NCBI GenBank assembly: GCA_964632945.1
Contig: CAZWCX010000044.1
Coordinates: 1-50,640, forward strand
Length of the DNA stretch: 50,640 nucleotides
Direction of reading: 5' to 3'
From: CAZWCX01 sp964632945
GTDB taxonomy: Bacteria; Planctomycetota; MHYJ01; WSZJ01; CAZWCX01
Below are positions 15,887 to 24,331 of this stretch, in pieces. Within the stretch, counting starts at the first letter, position 1. Each line of letters opens with the position of its first letter. The notes beneath the pieces are model-generated. The model had not been told where the DNA came from. It saw only the letters and a program-made list of their open reading frames with translations, and ran no database searches. The translations under genes and the position numbers were made by a program.

Positions 15887-17776
15887 ATGTGCGGCATCTG
15901 CGGCATCGTCGCCCTGACCGGCGCCCTGGCGCCGGATGCGAGGGAGATTCTTCCGCGCATGAACGCCACGTTGCGCCATCGCGGGCCCGACGACGAGGGG
16001 TTCTCCGTGGACGAACGCGCCGCCCTCGCCATGCGGCGCCTGAGCATCATCGACCTCGCGGGCGGACATCAGCCGATCGCGAACGAGGACGGATCCGTAC
16101 GCGTGGTCTTCAACGGGGAGATCTACAATTTCGCCGAACTGCGCGCCGGATTGGAGGAGCGCGGCCACCGGTTCGCCACCCGCAGCGACACGGAAGTGCT
16201 GGTCCATCTCTATGAGGAGGAGGGGGACGGCTTCCTGCCGCGGTTGAACGGCATGTTCGCCTTCGCCCTGTGGGATGAGCGCCGGAGCCGGTTGCTGCTG
16301 GCGCGGGATCGCGCCGGGAAGAAGCCGCTCTACCACGCCCGCATCGGCGACGAGCTGGTCTTCGGCTCGGAGGCGAAGGCCCTGCTCGTCCATCCGCGCG
16401 TGTCGCGCCGGCTCGACCGCGCGGCCCTGCGGTCCTATCTGGCGTTCGAATACGTGCCCGCGCCGCAGTCGATCTGGGAGGGGATGCGGAAGCTGCCGCC
16501 CGGCCATCGGCTGGTCGCGGAGGCGGGGCAGATCCGGATCGATCGCTGGTGGGATGCCGCCGACCGCGGAGAACCGCCCTGCGGACGCACCGAGGCGCCG
16601 GGGCGCGTCCTGGAGACGCTGGAGCGCGCGGTGCGCAGGCGTCTCGTGGCCGACGTGCCGTTGGGGGTTTTCTTGAGCGGCGGGATTGACTCGAGCACGA
16701 TCGTCGGCCTGATGGCGCGGACGGTCGATCCGCGCCGCATTCGCACCTTCGCGGTGGGATTCGAGGAGCCCTCGTTCGACGAGTCCCGACACGCGCGGCG
16801 GGCGGCCGAGTACTTCGGCACCGACCACCACGAAGAGCGGCTCTCCGCGGCGGGGATGATCGACATCCTGCCCGAGATGCTGGGCTGGATCGACGAACCG
16901 CTGGCCGACGGGTCGCTGATTCCCACGTACCTGCTTTCGCGCTTCACCCGTCGGCACGTCACCGTGGCGCTGGGCGGCGACGGGGGGGACGAGTTGTTTC
17001 TCGGCTACCCGACGTTCCAGGCCCACGTCTACGCGCGCTGGGCCGCGCGCGTGCCGCGGCTGCTGATGGCGGCGGCCACCGCCGCGACCCACTGGCTGCC
17101 GACCTCGTTCGACGACATCAGCTTCGACTTCAAGGCGCGATCGTTCGTGCGCGGGCTCGGCTTCCCCACCGGCAAGCGGCAGCAGGTCTGGATGGGCTCC
17201 TTTTCCCCCGCGGAGATCGGCGCCCTGCTGACGCCGGAGTTCGGCGCGGGGTCGGACACGGTGCTGGACGGCCTCGACGATGAACTGGCCGCGCGACGAT
17301 TCCGCGACCCGCTCGAGGCGGTCGAATGGCTCCACTTCCGCTACTACCTCTCCGACGACATCCTGGCGAAGGTCGATCGGGCTTCGATGGCCGCGTCCCT
17401 GGAGGTGCGGGCCCCGTTCCTGGATCCGGAGGTCATCGCGCTGGCCACGTCCTTGCCGATCTCCTGGCGGATGCCGCGCCTTCGCCTGAAAGGGCTGTTG
17501 CGCGAGGCCGTGGCGGGGTTGCTCCCCGCCGATCTCCGCGCGCGCAGGAAGAAGGGGTTCGGCATTCCGATCGCGGCGTGGCTCGCCGGCCCGCTGCGCG
17601 AGAGGATGGAGCGGTTGCTCGATCCCGCGCGATTGCGAGCGCAGGGGATCTTCCGTCCGGAACCGGTGACGCGGCTCGTGGAGGAGCACCGGTCTCGACG
17701 GCGGAACCATCGGAAGCCGCTGTGGACGCTGCTCCTGTTCCAGGAGTGGATGGAGCGGTGGTCGCCGACCGGGTGA
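15887..17776 (+). CDS. asnB: asparagine synthase (glutamine-hydrolysing)
   Basis: 629 residues, the normal length for the AsnB class (about 600-640). The start is fixed by MCGICGIV: after Met removal Cys2 is the glutaminase nucleophile. The class II amidotransferase domain spans about 1-200 and includes RHRGPDDEG and FNGEIYN. The synthetase domain carries the P-loop SGGIDSS near residue 264-270, then LGGDGGDELFLGYP and the C-terminal KVDRASMAASLEVRAPFLD block. It converts aspartate, glutamine and ATP to asparagine, glutamate, AMP and PPi. Members next to glycan genes often amidate sugar or capsule precursors instead, so a role with the divergent GT2 is possible. The upstream GAGGAG is 13 bases from the ATG, longer than usual. 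Confidence 0.95.
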   Translation: MCGICGIVALTGALAPDAREILPRMNATLRHRGPDDEGFSVDERAALAMRRLSIIDLAGGHQPIANEDGSVRVVFNGEIYNFAELRAGLEERGHRFATRSDTEVLVHLYEEEGDGFLPRLNGMFAFALWDERRSRLLLARDRAGKKPLYHARIGDELVFGSEAKALLVHPRVSRRLDRAALRSYLAFEYVPAPQSIWEGMRKLPPGHRLVAEAGQIRIDRWWDAADRGEPPCGRTEAPGRVLETLERAVRRRLVADVPLGVFLSGGIDSSTIVGLMARTVDPRRIRTFAVGFEEPSFDESRHARRAAEYFGTDHHEERLSAAGMIDILPEMLGWIDEPLADGSLIPTYLLSRFTRRHVTVALGGDGGDELFLGYPTFQAHVYARWAARVPRLLMAAATAATHWLPTSFDDISFDFKARSFVRGLGFPTGKRQQVWMGSFSPAEIGALLTPEFGAGSDTVLDGLDDELAARRFRDPLEAVEWLHFRYYLSDDILAKVDRASMAASLEVRAPFLDPEVIALATSLPISWRMPRLRLKGLLREAVAGLLPADLRARRKKGFGIPIAAWLAGPLRERMERLLDPARLRAQGIFRPEPVTRLVEEHRSRRRNHRKPLWTLLLFQEWMERWSPTG

Positions 17777-17971
17777 GCGCCGGGCCCGTGGGGATGTCAT
17801 GCCGCCGCCGCGCGGCCCGGCGGCTGACCCGCCCGGATTTCCGAGCCGGCGCTCTGGACAGCGGGAGCCAGTTGTTCGTACGGTTACCGGCACCTCCCGG
17901 CAGGGCGCGTGTTGCACGGGAGGGGCCTCATGCCTTGCTCGAGTTTCACGCTCCCGCGGAGGAAAGCAATC

Positions 17972-18622
17972 ATGCCTCACCCCTGGTCCAAGACGTACCT
18001 GTCCGTGGGCCTGGTCGGCAGCAGCCGAGAGCCGATCTGGAGATACTCGCTCTGGATTCAGGCGGTGCCGATTCTCGCTCCGCTGTTGGCGCTGACGCCG
18101 GAGGAGCCGGCCATTCGCACGGTTCAGGACGACCGCAAGGGCGGTCCCCGGCTCGGCCGCTTGCGGTGGAACGACAAGGGTCACCGCACTTGGACCCACG
18201 GCTCTCCGGACAACGCCGCGGATTCACGGGGCTGGGTGTTCATGCTGGGGGAGATCTGGGCGCCGTCCTGGGCCCGATGCAGCAAGCCCGACCGCGCCCC
18301 GGATCTCTTCGTGTCGCTGGCGAATCCGTTCATCGGCCGGAAGCCGGAGAAGGCCGAGTTCAATCAGTATGTTCACGTCGCCCTGCCCGAGGACGTGGCC
18401 GGCGAGCACGCGACGGCACTGCGCGACGCGGTTGGGAAACTGGCGGTCCTGATCGAGGCGAAGCACGTGGTGGGGCGGATCGGCCCCTGGTACGAGGGCG
18501 GGATGACCTTGCAAGACGAGATCAACAACCGATTGCGCACGGAGGGTGCGCACGACGATCCTGTGTACCGCCTCCCGAAGGCGAGGGCCCGCTGGCGGTC
18601 GCTGGGATCCTTGAAGTTCTAG
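17972..18622 (+). CDS. orphan protein of unknown function, Trp-rich
   Basis: 216 residues starting at ATG 17972, with GGAGGAAA (17958-17965) six bases upstream. No signal peptide or membrane helix is clear, although residues 30-42 (VPILAPLLALTPE) are hydrophobic. The protein is rich in Trp (IWRYSLWIQ, WTHGSPD, GEIWAPSWA) and ends in a basic tail. I do not recognise the family. It lies between asnB and the PspA-like gene with 195 and 108 bases of spacing, so it is probably transcribed on its own. It reads as a real gene because the ribosome site is strong and composition is protein-like throughout. Confidence 0.7.
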   Translation: MPHPWSKTYLSVGLVGSSREPIWRYSLWIQAVPILAPLLALTPEEPAIRTVQDDRKGGPRLGRLRWNDKGHRTWTHGSPDNAADSRGWVFMLGEIWAPSWARCSKPDRAPDLFVSLANPFIGRKPEKAEFNQYVHVALPEDVAGEHATALRDAVGKLAVLIEAKHVVGRIGPWYEGGMTLQDEINNRLRTEGAHDDPVYRLPKARARWRSLGSLKF

Positions 18623-18672
18623 GCGTGGGCGTCGTGTCCGGCCGAGGCGGCCGGCCATCCAAGGATCAACCT

Positions 18673-18700
18673 TTGCGAGTCGGGTCCGGACGGATACAAT
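18673..18700 (+). promoter_or_regulatory. promoter of the PspA-like gene
   Basis: TTGCGA (18673-18678) and TACAAT (18695-18700) with a 16-base spacer. The -10 box has five of six consensus bases. Transcription would begin near 18706, giving a short leader before GTG 18731. Confidence 0.55.
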
Positions 18701-18730
18701 CCGCAGCGAAGACCCTCGAGGAGTCCGCCC

Positions 18731-19474
18731 GTGTTCCAGTCGCTCCGGAATGCCCTTTCCCGGTTCTGGCGGGGCTTTGCCGCCCGCTATCCCGAGGAGG
18801 TCCTCGCCAGCGAGCGCGAGGAGTTGCGTGAGGAAGTGCAGCAGGCGAGGGAACGTTTCCAGGAGGCGGCGACGGAACGGGCCCGGCTGGAAGGCGTGCT
18901 GCACGAAGGGCAGGCGGCGGCGGAGCGGTTGACGCTGCGGGTGACGGACTCGCTGGCGCGCGGCGACCGCGAGGCGGCGGGAGAGGCGGCGCTCCGGCTC
19001 GAGGAACTGGAAAACGACCTTGCCGGAAAACGGACGCAGATGGAGCGGGCGGAGGCGACGTATCGGGATGCGCGCGATCGCGCCGTGGCGGCGCAGGAGA
19101 AGTTCCAGCGTCGCGCCGCCGAGATCGACGCAGAGCGGGCGCGCCTGCAGGCGTCGGCGGCCGAAGCCGCGCAGACCGACCTCGCCGAACGGCTCGGAGC
19201 GGTGGACGAGTCCGTCCGGCGCCTTGAGCGGAGCGAGTCGGAGCGCGCCGCGGCGGCGAAGGGGGCGGCGATGGCCGCCGAGGACCTCGCGCGCGCGGAA
19301 GAGGCGGCCGCCGCCCGCCGTCGCGAGGAGCGCAAGCAGCACGCAGCGAAGGCCCTGGCCCGTTTCACCTCGACACGGCGCATGGACGGGACCGGAATGG
19401 GGGGATCCGCCGCGGGTCCCGTGCCGGAGCCCCCCGACTCTCCACGCAAGACCATCGGCCCCGCGCCCGGTTGA
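18731..19474 (+). CDS. PspA/IM30-like coiled-coil protein
   Basis: 247 residues from GTG 18731, with GAGGAG (18718-18723) seven bases upstream. The protein is almost wholly helical: an amphipathic N-terminal segment (FQSLRNALSRFWRGFAARYP), then about 190 residues of charged coiled coil rich in Ala, Glu and Arg, then a Pro/Gly-rich loose tail. This shape matches PspA/IM30/Vipp1 proteins, which bind stressed membranes as ESCRT-III-like filaments. Sequence detail is low-complexity, so homology is inferred from architecture rather than diagnostic residues; a generic coiled-coil protein is the alternative. No pspF or other phage-shock gene is adjacent. Confidence 0.72.
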   Translation: MFQSLRNALSRFWRGFAARYPEEVLASEREELREEVQQARERFQEAATERARLEGVLHEGQAAAERLTLRVTDSLARGDREAAGEAALRLEELENDLAGKRTQMERAEATYRDARDRAVAAQEKFQRRAAEIDAERARLQASAAEAAQTDLAERLGAVDESVRRLERSESERAAAAKGAAMAAEDLARAEEAAAARRREERKQHAAKALARFTSTRRMDGTGMGGSAAGPVPEPPDSPRKTIGPAPG

Positions 19475-19617
19475 TGCGTGGGGTGGAGTTCTCCCGGTCG
19501 GATGGACGGCGCGATCCTCGAAGCGGATTCCGGTCCGGAAGGCACGCCGCCGGATACAACGCGTGCGGAGAACGAAGGGAACCGGGTCGCGCCACGGGGT
19601 AAGGAAGAGGGGCGGCG

Positions 19618-20046
19618 ATGAACGGCACGGATCCGGGACCGAGGGTCTGCCAAGGCGGTGGGTCGCTCGTCGGGTCCCGGTTCGAAGTTCCAGGTGACCC
19701 GTCCCGCTGCTACCAGGGCGAGTCCACCTTCTTCGGGTGCAACCGCCTGCACTGTTCCGGATGCCGGAGCGAGGTCCGGTACTTCACCGGTTATCGGCTT
19801 CATCCCGGACGCCTCGTGCGCGAGCGCGACAAACTCGCCGGCACCGCGCCACAACTCGCCGCGGCGGATCTGGAACGACTGCACGCCTGCGCCGACCCCG
19901 CCGCCGAGCCAGCGCTGGAGAGGTCGGATGCCCATCGCGCCTACGCCTGTCGATGTGCCGGCTTCGACACGCAGGCGGTCTACACGCTCTCGCTCGGGGA
20001 TTGGGCGGACCTCGACTCCTGGCACTGCTCGGGGCACCCGGCTTGA
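19618..20046 (+). CDS. Cys-rich orphan protein, probable metal binding
   Basis: 142 residues with nine Cys at positions 11, 31, 41, 46, 49, 91, 111, 113 and 137. CNRLHCSGC (41-49) and CRC (111-113) are the likely ligand clusters, suggesting zinc or another soft metal. No signal peptide is present, so a cytosolic protein with free or metal-bound Cys is likely. AGGAAGAGGGG upstream of ATG 19618 supports the start. A TACAAC box (19555-19560) could be its -10 but no good -35 is seen. Family unknown to me. Confidence 0.65.
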   Translation: MNGTDPGPRVCQGGGSLVGSRFEVPGDPSRCYQGESTFFGCNRLHCSGCRSEVRYFTGYRLHPGRLVRERDKLAGTAPQLAAADLERLHACADPAAEPALERSDAHRAYACRCAGFDTQAVYTLSLGDWADLDSWHCSGHPA

Positions 20047-20217
20047 TCCGGCCGGTCGACCCGTCCGGGGCTCAGCGCCCTGGGAATCCTCCGCTCCTGG
20101 CCGGTCGGCCGGCGGCGTCCGCCGGATCCGGATCGCTGCGACCCTGGCTTCGGCCGGGAGGCGGATCTGCATCCGGATCCGCGGCTGCCGGGAGTCCTCA
20201 CGCGGAGAGCGGCGAGG

Positions 20218-20236
20218 CCCCGGTCGCGATCCGGGG
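20218..20236. terminator. GC hairpin at a convergent junction
   Basis: CCCCGG (20218-20223) and CCGGGG (20231-20236) form a six-base perfect stem with a seven-base loop, between the convergent Cys-rich and kinase-HDOD genes. No U tract. The remaining bases 20047-20266 show several GGATCCG repeats but no gene. Confidence 0.25.
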
Positions 20237-20266
20237 TTGCCGAGCCCCCGGGGACCGCGGTGGGCG

Positions 20267-22054
20267 TCAACTCGAGATGAACTGCGTGGCTTGGGCGCCG
20301 GCGAAGTGCGCCCGCTCCGCCAGGGCCTGGAGCGATTCCTGCGTCAGGCGGAGCCGGGCGAGGAACTCCGGCTTCAGGATCGGGTAGGTCCCGGTCGACA
20401 GTTTCGCCTCCATCATGTGGGCGATCGCATTGCCGAAGAAGACGAGGAAACGGAGCCGGTCGGTCGGCGTGTCCAGACCCGGCGGCATCTGGTGGTGCGA
20501 CCGGATGCACTCGACGTAGGGATTGGGCAGCTGCCACTGCTCGGCGAGCAACGCGCCGACCAGGGTATGGTCGAACCCGAGGATCATCTGCTCCGCCTGC
20601 CGGTAGGGGGTTCCTTTCTCGAACAGGGCGATGATGCGATTGAACTCCTCCGGCAGGTTTTCGTAGATGGCGATCTTGCCCACGTCGTGGAGGAGTCCGA
20701 AGGTAAAGACATCGTCGCGCCGGTCCAGGCCGAGGTGGGCATTCAGTTCGACGCAGACGCAGCCCGTAAGCGCGCCGTGGGCCCAGAATCGCGCCGGGTT
20801 GAATCGTGAGCCGCCGGGGCGGCGGAACTGTCGCACGACGGCGACGGAAAGCGCGAGGCGGTAGATGTTGTTGTTACCGAGCAGCGAGACCGCCAGGTTC
20901 AGGCTGGTGACCTTGCGCCGAAAGGCGTAGATCGCCGAGTTGGCGAGCCGGAGGACCCGCGTGGAGAGCGCGGGCCCCTTCTCGATGGCGCGCGCGAGCG
21001 TGCGCGCGTCGGTCGTGCGACGGGCGGCGAGGCGGCCCACCTCCTGGCAGACCAGCGGCAAGGCGGGGATGCGGTCGAGACGTTCGACCAGCCGGGCGAA
21101 GTCCGGGACTGCACGCTGCTTCCCGGCCGAGGTCCCGCCCGACGGGGCTTCCGTTCGACGCGCCGGCGGGGGCGCCTTCCCATGCTCGCGAAGCCATCCG
21201 GCGATCGCCTTGGCCATCTCCCCCGCGTTCGGATAGCGCCGCGCCGGGTCACCCTGGATCGCCTTCTCCACGATCGCGGCCAGACCGGCATGGATGCCCG
21301 GCCGGTGCCGGGTGACCGGCACGGGTTTCCCACGCAGGACGTCGGCGCAAATCTCGAACACGGTCCGACCGGTGAAGGGATACTCGCCCGTCAGGAGGTG
21401 GTAGAGCGTGACGCCGAGGGCGAACAGGTCGCAACGTCCGTCGACCGCCTCGGCGTTCCACTGTTCCGGCGGCATGTACTGCGGCGTGCCGAGTACCCGG
21501 AGCGTCTCCGGTTCCTCATGCCGTCGTCGACGGAACGTGACCCCCGTCCGTCCCGCCATCTCGCGCACGAGGCCGAAGTCGGTCAGGCGCGCGACATCCC
21601 TGCCGTCCACCATGACGTTCGCGGCCTTTACGTCCCGATGAACCAGGTTCCGCTTGTGGGCATGCTCCAGCCCCCTGCAGACCTGGAGGACGTACCCCGC
21701 CGCGCGCGCCGACGCCAGCGGGCGGACCTTGACCATGCGGGCGAGGGTGACGCCGTCGATGAACGGCATGGCGACATAGTAGAATTCGTCCGCGCGATCC
21801 GCACCGTAGACGGGGACCAGGTTGGGGTGATCCAGTCGCCCGGCGAGGCGGGCTTCGCGCAGAAACAGCGTAAGAAAGTCCGGTACGGCGGCGCGGTGGG
21901 GGTGCAGCACCTTGAGCGCGTGTTTGACGTTGCGCTGGCGGTGATGCCCGAGGTACACCGCCCCCATGTTTCCTTCGCCGACCTTCCCCGTAATCTCATA
22001 TGGGCCGAGTTCCGCCCGCGACAGGATCGGGTCGTCGCTGGGTTTCGTTCGCAT
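20267..22054 (-). CDS. serine/threonine protein kinase fused to an HDOD domain
   Basis: 595 residues from ATG 22054, chosen by the GGGAGG/GGGAG site and by the kinase domain boundary. The Hanks-type kinase fills residues 15-290: G-loop GEGNMG 26-31, K48 in HALKVL, HRDVKAANV with catalytic D141, DFG with D159, and MPPEQW at 194-199 as the APE-like element. After a Pro-rich linker comes an HDOD domain (about 325-560) with IPALPLVCQEVGRLA, SLLGNNNIYRLAL and LLHDVGK at 454-460. HDOD modules act in signalling, often with c-di-GMP or chemotaxis systems; direct fusion to a kinase is uncommon. There is no transmembrane helix, so it works in the cytosol. Confidence 0.9.
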   Translation of the reverse strand: MRTKPSDDPILSRAELGPYEITGKVGEGNMGAVYLGHHRQRNVKHALKVLHPHRAAVPDFLTLFLREARLAGRLDHPNLVPVYGADRADEFYYVAMPFIDGVTLARMVKVRPLASARAAGYVLQVCRGLEHAHKRNLVHRDVKAANVMVDGRDVARLTDFGLVREMAGRTGVTFRRRRHEEPETLRVLGTPQYMPPEQWNAEAVDGRCDLFALGVTLYHLLTGEYPFTGRTVFEICADVLRGKPVPVTRHRPGIHAGLAAIVEKAIQGDPARRYPNAGEMAKAIAGWLREHGKAPPPARRTEAPSGGTSAGKQRAVPDFARLVERLDRIPALPLVCQEVGRLAARRTTDARTLARAIEKGPALSTRVLRLANSAIYAFRRKVTSLNLAVSLLGNNNIYRLALSVAVVRQFRRPGGSRFNPARFWAHGALTGCVCVELNAHLGLDRRDDVFTFGLLHDVGKIAIYENLPEEFNRIIALFEKGTPYRQAEQMILGFDHTLVGALLAEQWQLPNPYVECIRSHHQMPPGLDTPTDRLRFLVFFGNAIAHMMEAKLSTGTYPILKPEFLARLRLTQESLQALAERAHFAGAQATQFISS

Positions 22055-22492
22055 GGGCTCCCGCCTCCCCCAACCGCGCGTTCTCCGGCCAGATCGGCCC
22101 GGAGTCCGTGCGTGATTCCATGGTAGGGGATCGCCGCGATTTTTCAAGGCCGTCTCCCCGTCGGGGACGAGGTCCATGGGCGGCGCGGGATCGGAAGTCG
22201 GCCTCCCGCAGCGTCGCGGGCCGAGGCGGGCCCGTGATCGATCCTGCCACGAATCAAAATCCCTGCCCCAAGGTGGAGCAGTTCGGGATCGGCACGCGGG
22301 CGCGGCGACGGCCGAAGGACCACTCGACGTCACCGATGCAGGCGTTTGGCGGTCACGGGCTTCCGGGAATTCGGGCGACTTGCGGATCGGGCGATCCGGG
22401 AACCCAACCCGGCGGGCATGACGATTGCGATTGGGGGACCGCGCAACCCCCGTCGGATTGATCCTCTTCGTTTCGCTGCTCAGGAGCCCACC
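22055..22492. other. intergenic region between divergent genes
   Basis: 438 bases without a convincing gene. It holds the promoter of the kinase-HDOD gene (22120-22147, minus), a small hairpin TCCCCGTCGGGGA (22155-22167) and the leader of the lipoprotein gene. An 81-codon frame at 22176-22421 has no ribosome site and atypical composition. Confidence 0.6.
22120..22147 (-). promoter_or_regulatory. promoter of the kinase-HDOD gene
   Basis: On the minus strand TTGAAA (22147-22142; five of six consensus bases) and TACCAT (22125-22120; four of six) are separated by 16 bases, about 65 bases before ATG 22054. It is one of the best matches in the window. Confidence 0.55.
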
Positions 22493-23146
22493 GTGAATCA
22501 GCCTCCCACGTCTTCCCGCCGACCCACGGAACCCCGCCCGCTGAAGTCGCCCGCCCCCGTCGTCCCGGACGTCACCCCGCCGCTGGCGGAGGACAAGAAG
22601 CCTACCCGGCGTCGGCCGCGTCCCGGGGCGGGTGCGGTTCTGTTCTTCTGCGGGATTCTCGGCTTGGCCGGTTGCGAGCAGGTTGCGGTCAAAGCCGTGG
22701 ATCCCACCCCGCCGACCGCCTTCCTCCAGATCTACGGGCTCGGGAGCGCAATGATCCCGATTGATGCGTCCACGGGGCCGCGAACCGTCTCGATTCGAGC
22801 CACCGACGTGTTCACCCTCGTCGCCCTCGCCGAAGACCGGGATGGCGGCATTCGAACGGCAAACTACTTCGGGGAATCATCCCTGACCTGCATTTCGGGA
22901 AATCTCGGTCGGCGCGTCACCAGCACGATGACGGATCCGGCCGGCTATGTCAGTACGGCGTCCGTCGGCCAATTGACGAACACGATGGGGGGCGTTGCGC
23001 GGCAGATCAACGTGGCGGAGTTCCTGGCCGCCTGTCCCGCCGGATTCACGATCACGCGGTTCACGATGACCTTCGTGGCCACGGGGCGGAACTTCAGCAA
23101 CCTGGCGGCGCAAAGCCCCTCGGTCACATTCGTGCTCGTGCCGTAG
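22493..23146 (+). CDS. putative lipoprotein with an unusually long N-terminal region
   Basis: 217 residues from GTG 22493, with AGGAG six bases upstream. Residues 1-45 are a Pro/Arg-rich, polar stretch. Only then comes a signal-like segment: KKPTRRR, the hydrophobic AVLFFCGILG and the lipobox L-A-G-C with C61. Beyond it lies a beta-rich domain of about 155 residues with NAxxPS-like loops and a V-x-F-V-L-V-P end. If processed by signal peptidase II, the mature protein would be a 157-residue lipoprotein; the long n-region would be abnormal. No internal start nearer to the signal exists in frame. I do not recognise the domain. It converges with the prepilin-like gene, separated by a strong hairpin. 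Confidence 0.65.
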   Translation: MNQPPTSSRRPTEPRPLKSPAPVVPDVTPPLAEDKKPTRRRPRPGAGAVLFFCGILGLAGCEQVAVKAVDPTPPTAFLQIYGLGSAMIPIDASTGPRTVSIRATDVFTLVALAEDRDGGIRTANYFGESSLTCISGNLGRRVTSTMTDPAGYVSTASVGQLTNTMGGVARQINVAEFLAACPAGFTITRFTMTFVATGRNFSNLAAQSPSVTFVLVP

Positions 23147-23157
23147 GCCGCTCGGAG

Positions 23158-23185
23158 CCGCGGGGGCAAACGGTCGCCCCCGCGG
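23158..23185. terminator. bidirectional hairpin terminator
   Basis: CCGCGGGGGC (23158-23167) pairs perfectly over ten bases with GCCCCCGCGG (23176-23185) around an eight-base loop. It lies inside the 43-base gap between two convergent genes, so it can stop transcription from both sides. No long U run is present, as is common in GC-rich genomes. Confidence 0.7.
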
Positions 23186-23189
23186 ACTC

Positions 23190-24284
23190 TCAATAGGAGT
23201 AGATCTTTCCTCCCACCACCTGCTCGGTCGTCCCATTCTCTCGGGTTTGATAGTGGATCATCTCGTCCAAGTAGTAATCGAATCGTGCCGTGTCGTCCTG
23301 GCGATACATCATTTGGTGCTGGTCGCCGACCTTGGGAAAGGGATCGTAGAGGTAGATCCGTCCCCGGGAGTCTCTACCGATCAGGATCGCATGGTGATTC
23401 CCGCGAATCCGGTCCGTGTCGCCATTGGTGTCGACGGATGAGCGAATGACCTCTCCCGGACGGAGGTTCTCCTCGATCCACCGGCGGAACCCGGTGCCGT
23501 CCGCGGGGACGGGCCCGGCCGATCTCTCGCCCGTGCTGCCGACGTGCATCATCGTAGCGGATGCCTCCGCGCCCGCGCCTTCCGTGAAGTCCGCCTGATG
23601 GAACCGGGCCAGGATGTCGGTCACGAGGCCGATCTCCCAGCGGGTCAGGCTTTGGGTCTCCAGCTTCTCCGCAATTCGCGCGAGGATCTCTTCCATTTCG
23701 GGACGCCCCAGGCCATTCAGGGGAGCGGGATTCGCAGGCGCGCGGCCAAGAATGATCTGTTTGCGCAGGTTGCGCACCAGACGTTCGAATGCCTCGGGTC
23801 CGGCCTGGAGGGCTGCCGCGATGGCGCAGGAAGGAGCGCACCGCTTGTCTCCGTACGTGTTGGCATCCAGTTGGGTAAATTCGTTCAGCAGATCCTCCGT
23901 TCGCCAGGCGCCGCCGGGGTTGTTCAAGGTGTGTCCAACGAACTGGGGATCCTGCTTCCCCGGATACGCGCCGTTGCCGTAGCGCGGACCGGCAGGATGC
24001 GTCGCCGGGTCGGAGTCCACCCAAAAATCAAGCTCCCCCTGGTTCGGCGTGCATACCGTCAGGCGCCACCCCTCGAGGTAGGGATCGATCTCCACCGGAA
24101 CCCGTCGCAGGGCCGTGCCCTGATCGAGGGAGGAGGCGGCTGCGGCCACCCGCCGTGTGAGTCGCCGGCCGAGCGCCTGGCCGAGCGCCATCACCCCCAC
24201 GGCAACCAACGAAACGATCAAGATGAACTCCGTCAATCCAGCGCCGGCATTGACCGATCGAATCCTCTGCGTTCGGTGCGTCAT
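23190..24284 (-). CDS. prepilin-like protein carrying a C39-like cysteine peptidase domain
   Basis: 364 residues from ATG 24284 with AGGAG upstream. Residues 1-14 are a basic leader ending in G14; the following A-G-L-T-E places Glu at +5, and the hydrophobic FILIVSLVAVGVMALG follows. This is the prepilin-peptidase pattern G/xxxxE of Flp/TadE-type pilins. The rest (about 40-364) is not pilin-like. It contains KRCAPSCAIAAAL with C149 and C153, NHHAILIGRD with H297/H298, and YLYDPFP with D314. That is the order and spacing of C39/papain-like cysteine peptidases (Cys, His, Asp-Pro). Substrate unknown. The placement suggests a peptidase tethered to the envelope or to a pilus. No other pilus gene is in the window. 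Confidence 0.72.
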   Translation of the reverse strand: MTHRTQRIRSVNAGAGLTEFILIVSLVAVGVMALGQALGRRLTRRVAAAASSLDQGTALRRVPVEIDPYLEGWRLTVCTPNQGELDFWVDSDPATHPAGPRYGNGAYPGKQDPQFVGHTLNNPGGAWRTEDLLNEFTQLDANTYGDKRCAPSCAIAAALQAGPEAFERLVRNLRKQIILGRAPANPAPLNGLGRPEMEEILARIAEKLETQSLTRWEIGLVTDILARFHQADFTEGAGAEASATMMHVGSTGERSAGPVPADGTGFRRWIEENLRPGEVIRSSVDTNGDTDRIRGNHHAILIGRDSRGRIYLYDPFPKVGDQHQMMYRQDDTARFDYYLDEMIHYQTRENGTTEQVVGGKIYSY

Positions 24285-24331
24285 CCTGGTCGAGCTCCTG
24301 ATTGAACACGTTCCGGTCGTTCTCCACAAAA

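Noticed and set aside
12044..18199. Open frame of 2051 codons on the minus strand
   Set aside because: It runs antisense to the MFS, DUF695 and asnB genes, has Arg/Pro/Gly-rich low-complexity translation and no ribosome site. It is a product of high GC.
22176..22421. 81-codon frame between the kinase-HDOD and lipoprotein genes
   Set aside because: No ribosome site, atypical composition, and it overlaps a likely promoter region.
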